Source: CAYGWP01 sp964353455
Lineage (GTDB): Bacteria > Planctomycetota > Phycisphaerae > FEN-1346
Direction of reading: 5' to 3'
Assembly (NCBI GenBank): GCA_964353455.1
Contig: CAYGWP010000287.1
Location: 1-29,289, forward strand
Length of the DNA: 29,289 nt
Shown: positions 22,825 to 29,289 of the stretch, piece after piece
How the letters are laid out: each line of letters begins with the position of its first letter
Position numbering within the stretch: the first letter of the stretch is position 1
The notes under the pieces: model-generated
Databases searched by the model: none
Seen by the model: only the letters and a program-made list of their open reading frames with translations
Told to the model about the DNA's origin: nothing
Made by a program: the position numbers and the translations under genes

Positions 22825-24479
22825 CCGGACGGAGGACAGGCATGACAGCCTGCGCCGCGGTCGCGGCCGCCGGAATCGCCGGCCTGTTCGCCCCTGCGGC
22901 CGCGCGGGCCGGGGAGACGCGGTTCTCGGAGCAGGCGGTCCTCGCGTGGCCCGCTCCCGGGAAGCACATCCGATTCGGGCGCTATGAGGCCGAGTCGGGC
23001 GGATTCTCGGCGAAGGACCGCCTTGTCGCAACATACTACTTTTATTGGTATGACGATGAGTCCGGCCGGCATTTCCGCAACCCGGACGGCTCCGACGGCC
23101 AGACCGACCATCCGGCCGATACGAAGGGGTACAGTTACCGGCTGGCGTCGTGGCACCGGAAGCAACTGGCGGACATGGCGGCTGCCGGCATCGACGTGGT
23201 CCTGCCGGTGTTCTGGGGATGTCCCGGCAACACGATGGCGGGGAATGCGGGGGAGCACTGGAGTTACGCGGGGCTACCGCCGCTGGCGGCCGCCCAGGAG
23301 GAGTTGCGGGCGGCGGGAGGCAAGCCGCCGCGCGTCGGCATGTTCTACGACACCTCCACGCTCCAGCACAATGCCGCGGGACATCGGGCTGACCTCTCGA
23401 CGCCGGACGGGCGGGCGTGGTTCTACGTCACCATCCGCGACTTCTTCTCGCTCATCCCATCGAAATTATGGGCAACTGTTGATGGCAAGCCCATCGTTTT
23501 CCTGTATTCGGCCGGCTTCGCGGCGGGCGGAACGGCCGACACGCAACTCGTGGGGTACGTGCGGTCGCACTTCGCCGAGGACTTTGGCGGGGCGCGCCCG
23601 TACATCGTGGCCGAGCGGTCCTGGAAGATCGGGGCCGACAGCACCTACGCCTGGGGCGGGGCGCAGGGGCTACAGGTGCTCGGCGTCGCGGCCCTCGGAC
23701 CGGGATACGACGACCACGTCGTCCCCGGCCGCACGGGACCCAGGACCGACCGCGAGGGCGGCGCGTTCTACCGGCGGAACTGGGAGAGGTTGCTGGCGAT
23801 GGACCCTGGCCGGCGGCCCGGCATCGTGGCCGTCGAGACGTGGAACGAGTGGCACGAGGGAACCGACATCGCCGAATCGCGGGAGTACGGCCGCCGGTAC
23901 ATCGACCTCACGCGGTCGTACGCGGCGGCGTGGAAGGCGGGCGAGCGGCGGAAACTCGGCGGCCCGTACGCCGATGCGCGGGAGGTCTCGATCACCTTCG
24001 GCCCCGGGGCGAGGGGCGACGGCCTGCGCCTGAAGGTCGGCTCCGACGGCCAGGCCGGCGTCACACGGGCGGGCGGCGCCGACTGCCTCCAGACCCTCCC
24101 CAACAGCGCGGGCAGCCATAAGTACATCTACTTTGATGTGGATGAATCGTTCTACTTCGATAGCGGCATCGCCGTTGAGGCGGTCGTCGAGTACCTTGAC
24201 GAGGGCACCGGCTGGTTCGGCCTCCAGTACGATTCGGCCGACCCGTCCGCCCCTCTCGCGGGCGCCTACAAGGACGCCGCGACCGTGAAGCGGACCGGCA
24301 GCGGCGCCTGGAAGACGGCGACGTTCGTCCTGGCGGATGCGCGGCTCGTGAACCGCGAGAACCTCTCGAGCGACCTCAGGCTGAGCACGCCGACGGACCT
24401 GAAGGTGCGGCGCGTGGCCGTCAGCAAGAGGCCCTCCGCTGTGGAGGGGACTCTCGGCGGGGCGCGCACGATGCCCTGA
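22821..24479 (+). CDS. Secreted DUF5010-like (GH99/GH71-related) protein with C-terminal beta domain
   Basis: A 552-residue protein, signal peptide about residues 1-30 (ACAAVAAAGIAGLFAPAAAR). The central part resembles DUF5010 and GH99-like barrels: VATYYFYWYDDESG, then DHPADTKGYSYRLASWHRKQ, GIDVVLPVFWG, and the closing ETWNEWHEGTDIAESREYG, with acidic residues well placed for catalysis. The C-terminal 160 residues (KYIYFDVDESFYFDSG, GWFGLQYDSAD, WKTATFVLADARLVNRENLS) look like a jelly-roll carbohydrate-binding module. The start overlaps the stop of the GH5-like gene (ATGA) and has GAAAGGGGCG upstream; ATG 22842 is an alternative. The substrate is unknown; polysaccharide binding or cleavage is inferred. 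Confidence 0.75.
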   Translation: MTGRRTGMTACAAVAAAGIAGLFAPAAARAGETRFSEQAVLAWPAPGKHIRFGRYEAESGGFSAKDRLVATYYFYWYDDESGRHFRNPDGSDGQTDHPADTKGYSYRLASWHRKQLADMAAAGIDVVLPVFWGCPGNTMAGNAGEHWSYAGLPPLAAAQEELRAAGGKPPRVGMFYDTSTLQHNAAGHRADLSTPDGRAWFYVTIRDFFSLIPSKLWATVDGKPIVFLYSAGFAAGGTADTQLVGYVRSHFAEDFGGARPYIVAERSWKIGADSTYAWGGAQGLQVLGVAALGPGYDDHVVPGRTGPRTDREGGAFYRRNWERLLAMDPGRRPGIVAVETWNEWHEGTDIAESREYGRRYIDLTRSYAAAWKAGERRKLGGPYADAREVSITFGPGARGDGLRLKVGSDGQAGVTRAGGADCLQTLPNSAGSHKYIYFDVDESFYFDSGIAVEAVVEYLDEGTGWFGLQYDSADPSAPLAGAYKDAATVKRTGSGAWKTATFVLADARLVNRENLSSDLRLSTPTDLKVRRVAVSKRPSAVEGTLGGARTMP

Positions 24480-24514
24480 CAGCACAGGATTTTCCGGAGT
24501 GAAAGGGGAGCACA

Positions 24515-26158
24515 GTGCAAACTCCAATGCTTAGCCTGGCGGCTGGCGTCATCCTGGTTTTCGCATCGCTTGCGGCTGCGGCGCAGGCCGCGGAGATCCC
24601 TCCGGCGGCGGCTGCGATACGGGCCGAGGCGCTCAGGGCGAACAACGATCCCGCGGGCCGGCCCCTGCCCCTTGCCTCTCACTGGCACCGGATGACCTGC
24701 CCGCTGGAGTGGCAGATCGAGATGATCCGGGAGGGCCGCCACCTGTTCCCCTGGCTGCCCACGCCCAGCCCGGGGCAGGCGGCGGACAGGGTTCTCGGGG
24801 CGAATGAAGAGGCGCTGAAACAACTGCGCGAGTGGCGTCTGCCCTTCGCCCTGGTCACCGGCGGACAGTGGGAAGCAACTCTATATGATAATACGAACCG
24901 CTGGCGGGGCCTGCCGCCCGACCAGAGCCCGCTCGTCCTGCTGCCGGAACCGGTCGGCGAGAAGAAGACCGGCAAACTCCTGAGCCCGTTCGGGGCCGTG
25001 CCGCCGTGGGAGGAGGTGGGCCGGTACTGGATGGACTCGCCCGGCATGCACAAGATCGAGGAGGTCTATCCCGACCCGCCGCTGGTGCTCATCATCAGCA
25101 ACAACGAGGCGGGCACGCTGCGATGGTACAACGCCGAGCAGGATAAGCGATATCTCGACAAGTTTGGCCAAGGCAAGGACGGCGAGTTCAGGCGCCGCGT
25201 CTTCGGCGACGGGTGGATCGAGCGCTACCGTGCCATGCTGAAGGGCATGCGCGAGGCCCTTGCCAACGATGTCTGGCGGAAGAATGCCCTCTTCGTCGCC
25301 TACAATGCCATGGGGCCGAACCACATGGGCCGGGCCGACTTCGCCGCCGACGAGGGCGGCTGGAAAAAGTACTCCCTCGCCACCGAGGACCGCATCACAT
25401 GGCACTACTTTGCCTGGCAGGGCGCCATCCCGGAGTACTATGACAACGGCTGGCAGCCCAAGAAGGCCGTCTTCAACGTATGGAGTTGCCAGGTCGAGAT
25501 GATGAACCTGGTCTTCATGCAGCGCGAGGCGTACAGGGTCAACCCCAACTTCTGGTTCGAGGTGATCTTCTGGGACGGCAACCTGCCCAGTGATGCGAAA
25601 GACCGCTACAAGTCGTACGCGGAGGCGGGGTTCCCTTCCACGCCCGAACGATACCGCGGCTGGATTCAGTACGGCATGTGGCTTCTTACGCCCCGCGTCG
25701 CCCGCGAGTGGCGCTCAAGCGCCGACCGGCGGGAGCGGTGGTGGGAGTACTTCAAGACAATCATCGAGTCGGTTGACCGCGTGCACGCCGACCCGGTCCT
25801 CGCGCGGTTCTGGCGGCAGGGGGAACTGGTGTCGAACCGCGCCCATCCGCACCCGTTCGGCACGGACATCCCGGAGAAATGGAAGGATGTCGATCGGTGG
25901 TTCCACCTTGACACGAGCGCCGACCCGCCCCGGCCGTGGGAACTGACGACCCGCATGCCGGTCTTTACGCTGGCCCGCGTGATCGGCCAGAAGCCCAAGC
26001 GCGAGTGGCTCATCTACGCCCACGCGCCCATGGGCGACAAGAAGGGCGTCGAGATCACGATCCCCGATTACGGCCCCGTCACCGTGGACGTGTCGCTTGG
26101 CGGCAGTTTCTACCTGGTGAAGGAAGCGGAGAAATCGGTGACGGCCGTGGGCCGGTGA
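24515..26158 (+). CDS. Secreted protein of unknown family, likely barrel-fold, in the carbohydrate cluster
   Basis: A 547-residue protein starting at GTG 24515 with AAAGGGGAG as ribosome binding site and a signal peptide (residues about 1-26, ending AAAQAAE). I do not recognise the family. Aromatic and acidic segments such as SHWHRMTCPLEWQIEMIREG, PLVLIISNNEAGTLRWYNAE, WHYFAWQGAIPEYYDNGWQP and NFWFEVIFWDG are spaced like strands of a (beta/alpha)8 barrel, and the last 60 residues (EWLIYAHAPMGDKKGVEITI, VDVSLGGSFYLV) read as a small beta domain of the kind that closes many GH-A hydrolases. It lies 35 bases after the DUF5010-like gene, same strand, so likely the same operon. A glycosidase role is inference from fold-like features and context. 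Confidence 0.65.
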   Translation: MQTPMLSLAAGVILVFASLAAAAQAAEIPPAAAAIRAEALRANNDPAGRPLPLASHWHRMTCPLEWQIEMIREGRHLFPWLPTPSPGQAADRVLGANEEALKQLREWRLPFALVTGGQWEATLYDNTNRWRGLPPDQSPLVLLPEPVGEKKTGKLLSPFGAVPPWEEVGRYWMDSPGMHKIEEVYPDPPLVLIISNNEAGTLRWYNAEQDKRYLDKFGQGKDGEFRRRVFGDGWIERYRAMLKGMREALANDVWRKNALFVAYNAMGPNHMGRADFAADEGGWKKYSLATEDRITWHYFAWQGAIPEYYDNGWQPKKAVFNVWSCQVEMMNLVFMQREAYRVNPNFWFEVIFWDGNLPSDAKDRYKSYAEAGFPSTPERYRGWIQYGMWLLTPRVAREWRSSADRRERWWEYFKTIIESVDRVHADPVLARFWRQGELVSNRAHPHPFGTDIPEKWKDVDRWFHLDTSADPPRPWELTTRMPVFTLARVIGQKPKREWLIYAHAPMGDKKGVEITIPDYGPVTVDVSLGGSFYLVKEAEKSVTAVGR

Positions 26159-26190
26159 CCGTCCAGGTCCGCCCCCCGACGGCGGAGACG

Positions 26191-26943
26191 TTACGGTTTT
26201 GCCTCGCCGGGGTCCTTCGGCGGCGCGGGCGGCGACCACTTGCCGCCGTTTGCCAATACCGCCTTCAGCGCCCGCTCGGCCGCGGGGAGGTTGAATCCTC
26301 CCGGACCGGGGCCGCTGTGGTATGCGATCCGCCCGGCGATGTCGATGACGGCGATCCGGTCGGGCCACCCGCCGTACGCCTTCTCGGCGGTTCCCTGCAT
26401 GTCGTCGATGATGATGGGCAGGGTGAGTTTCAGATCCTTCTCGCACCGGCCCGCCGCAATCGCCCGCTCATCGACCGATTTCGCCTGCTTCACGTCCGGC
26501 TGGCCGCGCGACGGGTCGCCCGCCCGGCCGTCGATGGCGGGCCGGGCATCGGTCGGGTGCGCCTCGCGGATGTACACCAGGAAGAACTCGGCCTTGTCCT
26601 TGTACGCCGCGTACAAGGTCTCGACGGCCCCAGCCTGGGGCCGGAAGGGGTGTCAGGTGTACGATGAGAAGATGAGGACCACGGGCTTCTTGCCGCGGAA
26701 GGAAGAGACCGTGACCTTCTGGTCGCTCACCTTGCCGGCGGTGTTGCCGTCCTTGTTGGTCTCGACGGCCAGTCGCGGGAGCGTGAGGTCGGGGGCTTCT
26801 TGGCCGGGCTCGAGGAACACGCCTCCCGGCTTGCGCATGGGCTGGCGCGGGCCGTCGGGGCGCTCCGCCGCCGGAATGCTCGGCGCAAGCAGCAGCGCCG
26901 CGATGGTGCACACGAGGACCGTGCGGCCCGAGAGATGCGCCAT
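26191..26943 (-). CDS. Exported deiodinase-like redox selenoprotein (in-frame UGA read as selenocysteine)
   Basis: I read one 250-residue protein across an in-frame TGA at 26653-26655. It has a signal peptide (TVLVCTIAALLLAPSIPAAE) and a thioredoxin-like domain: PGQEAPDLTLP, then KKPVVLIFSSYT-U-HPFR with U97, and FFLVYIREAHPTDA. In vertebrate deiodinases the matching segment is GSCTU followed by YIEEAH, so the UGA sits exactly at the selenocysteine site. The frame continues without shift for 153 conserved residues (LTLPIIIDDMQGTAEKAYGG, PDRIAVIDIAGRIAYHSGPG), so decay is unlikely. A hairpin fitting bacterial SECIS rules follows the UGA. The start at 26943 has AAGGGAGG. The vicinal Cys of DIO1 is Tyr here. 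The substrate is unknown; iodide release need not apply in bacteria. Automatic callers would give two genes, 26191-26616 and 26653-26943. Confidence 0.85.
26625..26655 (-). promoter_or_regulatory. Bacterial SECIS-like hairpin downstream of the UGA codon
   Basis: Nine bases after the UGA on the - strand, CGGCCCC pairs perfectly with GGGGCCG (26643-26625) over the loop AGGCT; an A-U pair can close it to GGC. The loop guanines lie 18-19 nt after the UGA. Known bacterial SECIS elements have a small apical loop with a G in its first two positions, about 16-37 nt past the UGA, so both rules are met. The loop also recalls the AGGUCU loop of E. coli fdhF. Confidence 0.75.
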
Positions 26944-27019
26944 GGTTCCTCCCTTCGCGTGACCCGTCAGGTCAAACGGACTGCCGCGCGGTTTCTTGCA
27001 GCAGCCGGGTGGCATCGCG

Positions 27020-29107
27020 CTACCCCACCGGCATGATGGCCGGCTTGTCGGGCGGCGGAGGGGGTGGCGTGCGCCCGCTTGTCTTGCCTTTGGCGGGTCT
27101 GCTGTTAGGTGTTTTTCCGTTGACGGGTTTTCCGTTGCCGTTGGCGGGAGCGGCCTCGGGCGTCGCGACGGTCTGTCCCCGGTCGTCGAGATAGCCGTGT
27201 GACTGGCATGCGCGGACGATTTCGCGTGCGATGGGACCGGCGACCTCGCCGCCGTGGCCGCCGTGCTCGACGATTACCGCGAATGCGACCCGCGGATTCT
27301 CGGCCGGGGCGAACCCGGCGAACCAGGCGTGGTCGCCGCCCGTGCCGGCCTGCGCGGTGCCGGTCTTGCCTGCGATGCGGATGTCGGGCAGGTTCGAGGT
27401 GCCGTAGCCCGTGCCGCCGGGCTCGTTGACGACGGCGGCGAATGCGTCGCGGAGCGTGGCCATGAGCCGCGGGTCGAGCGACAGGCCCGGCCGGCTGGTC
27501 TCGGCGGGTGGGCGGTCGCGGAAGAGCCTCAAGGGCGGCATGCGTCCGTCGGTGGCCACGAGGGCGTAGAGTTGGGCGGTCTGGAGGGGCGTGACCATGA
27601 GTTCGCCCTGTCCGATGGCCATGTTTCGCACGTCGCGGACATCGATGCAGCCTGCCGGTTCGCCCGGAAGGCCGATGCCTGTGGGCCGTCCGAAACCAAG
27701 CCGGCCGGCCCAGGCGCGGAGCCGGTCGCGGGCCAGGGCGAGGTCGGTCCGGCGGCCGTCCCCTGGCACGGCCCGCTCAGGGCGGGACGGCTGCCGTCCG
27801 AGGGCTTCTGCCACGTGGTAGAAGTAGATGTCGCACGACTTCTGGATGCCCGCGCGGAGTTGCATCGGTCCATGTCCATATCCACGAGAGAGCATTACAT
27901 GGCAGCGGAAGCGGTTGGGGTTGGCCGGGTCGAGGACGCCCTCGCACGAGAAGGTGGTCTGCGGGGTGAGGACGCCCTCCATGAGGGCGGCCGTGGCCGT
28001 GACGGCCTTGAAGACCGAGCCGAGCGGATAGAGGCCATAGACGGCGCGGTTGACGAGGGGCCGGGCGGGGTCCCGCACGAGGGCCGCGAAGTCCGTCCCG
28101 AAGGTGCGGTTGTCGTACCTTGGCGCCGTGGCAAGGACGAGCACCTCCCCTGTGCGAACGTCGATGACGACGGCCGCCGCAGGCCGCCGGCCGCCCGTCG
28201 GCTGATGGTCAAGCACGTCCTCGACGTCGGTCTGGAGCGCGATGTCGAGCGTCAGGCGTACGTCGCGTCCTGGCACGGCCTCGATGTCCTCCAGGAAGTT
28301 CCCCTCAATGCCCTTCTGGTAAAGGCCGCGTGCCCCGCGGAGGATGGACTCGCCGGCCCCCTCGGCGCCGCCGCGGCCGAGCCAGTCGCCGGGCCAGTAG
28401 CGGCGGAGGTCGCCTGGCGGGAACGGCTCGTTTGCACCGCCGGCCAGGAGTTCCTCGGCGGTGACCTCGCCCATGCGCCCGATGATGTGAGGAGCGGCGG
28501 CCCCCTGGGCGTACTCGCGCTTGCGGGTGGTCTCGATGACGAGGCCGGGGAAATCCTCCGGGCGGCTGGCGATTGCGCCGACGGTCTTAAAGTCAACGTC
28601 ATAGACGATGGGGTGCGCCACGCTGGTGCGCTCGCCGTAGGTCTCTTCGCGTACGCGGACGCGGCGGCCGTGGTACTCGGCGATCGACTGTCGGATGACC
28701 TCGACGCGCTGTCGGACGGTTTCGCGGCGGCGGGCGAGTTCGTCCGGCGGCACGCCCGAGAGCCGCGCGAGTTCCGACCACATCCTCTCGACCCGCGTGC
28801 GGACCTCTTCGGGCGTGACCTTCCAGTCGCGGGCCATTTCGGCGACGAACTGGTCGGCCATCTCGACGAAGGGGAAATAGACGGCCACGTTGGAGGCGCC
28901 GATGTCGCGTGCCAGCCACAGGCCGTTGCGGTCGAGGATAGCGCCGCGGATCGTCGGGTGGAATCCGGGCGGACGCTTCAGGCGGTTCCTGGCCTCCTCG
29001 TGGAACCGGCTGCCCTGGATGACCTGGAGATTAAAGAGGCTGCCCGCCAGGACCAGGACGCCCAGTCCGAGCACAACGAGTACCGCCTTCAACCGCGTTG
29101 CGTACAT
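27020..29107 (-). CDS. mrdA: Penicillin-binding protein 2 (peptidoglycan D,D-transpeptidase)
   Basis: A 695-residue bitopic membrane protein that cross-links peptidoglycan during elongation, with RodA and MreC. One N-terminal membrane segment (VLVVLGLGVLVLAGSLFNLQVI) is followed by the pedestal domain containing RGAILDRNGLWLARD, and AHIIGRMGEVTAEEL-like text (here PHIIGRMGEVTAEEL). The transpeptidase motifs are intact: SVFK (S364 nucleophile, K367), SCD (S424, the SxD form usual in PBP2), and KTGTAQ (K581). An extra segment of about 25 residues rich in Arg and Pro (27735-27800) interrupts the helix before LGFGRPTGIGLPGE. The C-terminal 50 residues are a Pro/Lys/Asn-rich tail. mreBCD and rodA would be expected beyond the window. 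The selenoprotein gene follows 76 bases downstream. Confidence 0.93.
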   Translation of the reverse strand: MYATRLKAVLVVLGLGVLVLAGSLFNLQVIQGSRFHEEARNRLKRPPGFHPTIRGAILDRNGLWLARDIGASNVAVYFPFVEMADQFVAEMARDWKVTPEEVRTRVERMWSELARLSGVPPDELARRRETVRQRVEVIRQSIAEYHGRRVRVREETYGERTSVAHPIVYDVDFKTVGAIASRPEDFPGLVIETTRKREYAQGAAAPHIIGRMGEVTAEELLAGGANEPFPPGDLRRYWPGDWLGRGGAEGAGESILRGARGLYQKGIEGNFLEDIEAVPGRDVRLTLDIALQTDVEDVLDHQPTGGRRPAAAVVIDVRTGEVLVLATAPRYDNRTFGTDFAALVRDPARPLVNRAVYGLYPLGSVFKAVTATAALMEGVLTPQTTFSCEGVLDPANPNRFRCHVMLSRGYGHGPMQLRAGIQKSCDIYFYHVAEALGRQPSRPERAVPGDGRRTDLALARDRLRAWAGRLGFGRPTGIGLPGEPAGCIDVRDVRNMAIGQGELMVTPLQTAQLYALVATDGRMPPLRLFRDRPPAETSRPGLSLDPRLMATLRDAFAAVVNEPGGTGYGTSNLPDIRIAGKTGTAQAGTGGDHAWFAGFAPAENPRVAFAVIVEHGGHGGEVAGPIAREIVRACQSHGYLDDRGQTVATPEAAPANGNGKPVNGKTPNSRPAKGKTSGRTPPPPPPDKPAIMPVG

Positions 29108-29223
29108 GAACCGCGCCCGACGCTACCGATGAATTCCCGCCAGTGTGGCATGGTAAAGCGGCGCAGGGGCGAAATCAAGCAGGGCCGCAATGATTCCTCA
29201 TCGGATTGTTTGGTTCAAGGGCC

Positions 29224-29251
29224 TTGCATCTCGCGGCCGGCATGCTAGTAT
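29224..29251 (+). promoter_or_regulatory. Candidate promoter for a rightward gene beyond the window
   Basis: TTGCAT (29224-29229), 16-nt spacer, then TAGTAT (29246-29251) preceded by TGC, an extended -10. Matches are modest. The rest of 29108-29289 is the intergenic region upstream of mrdA; I see no other gene, hairpin or repeat in it. Confidence 0.25.
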
Positions 29252-29289
29252 TCCCGCAAACTCGGCCGGCGAAGCGGTTTGGGAGGCCC

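Noticed and set aside
26191..26943. Two separate genes or a pseudogene split by a stop codon
   Set aside because: The stop is TGA, in the same frame on both sides, exactly at the deiodinase selenocysteine position and followed by a SECIS-like hairpin. The downstream half has no Shine-Dalgarno and would start on TTG.
27254..29248. Long + strand open frame across mrdA
   Set aside because: Shadow of mrdA, which has all transpeptidase motifs on the - strand.
1..29289. tRNA, rRNA, or riboswitch
   Set aside because: No cloverleaf with a GTTCGANTC-type arm, no rRNA signature, and no known riboswitch core was seen in the gaps; a covariance-model search was not possible here.

Overview
The window looks like a chromosomal segment of a high-GC, anaerobic or facultatively anaerobic bacterium, most likely a member of the Planctomycetota or a related PVC-type lineage. 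The inference rests on the gene mix: a class III (oxygen-sensitive) ribonucleotide reductase, secreted HEAT-repeat proteins, a FlgI-like protein far from any flagellar genes, a DapL-type aminotransferase, DUF5010-type secreted proteins, a deiodinase-like protein, and many short palindromic intergenic repeats. No 16S rRNA or ribosomal protein is present, so placement is inference only.

Left part (1-11.9 kb, all on +): the 3' end of nrdD, a cupin protein, a small CxxC redoxin and the activase gene nrdG, whose start overlaps the redoxin stop. A promoter and a 140-nt leader then lead into a FlgI-like/HEAT exported protein. A cluster of tandem palindromic repeats precedes smc; a nested double-hairpin repeat, a small lipoprotein gene and lon follow.

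Middle (12.0-17.0 kb, all on -, transcribed right to left): panC and panD (pantothenate/CoA), lgt (lipoprotein maturation), and a large secreted HEAT/proline-rich protein whose start overlaps the lgt stop. The gaps between panC, panD and lgt are filled with two families of palindromic repeats. panC is divergent from ald (alanine dehydrogenase), and each has a readable promoter. An SDR-fold NAD(P)-binding protein converges on ald and is divergent from dapL.

Right part (19.2-29.3 kb): dapL, then a 122-bp foldback element with AT-rich inner arms, folK, a BrnT/BrnA-type toxin-antitoxin pair with a near-consensus promoter, and three consecutive secreted proteins that look like a polysaccharide-utilisation group (GH5-like, DUF5010/GH99-like, and an unrecognised 547-residue protein). 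On the - strand follow a PBP2-type transpeptidase (mrdA) and, downstream of it, the most notable gene here: an exported deiodinase-like protein split by an in-frame UGA. That UGA sits at the family's selenocysteine position and is followed by a hairpin fitting the bacterial SECIS pattern, so I read it as one 250-residue selenoprotein rather than two short genes.

Functional links: dapL (diaminopimelate), mrdA (cross-linking) and ald (alanine interconversion) all touch peptidoglycan precursors or assembly. lgt serves the lipoproteins of the window. The redoxin between nrdD and nrdG is a candidate electron donor for the reductase. All family assignments come from reading motifs by eye; no database search was run.
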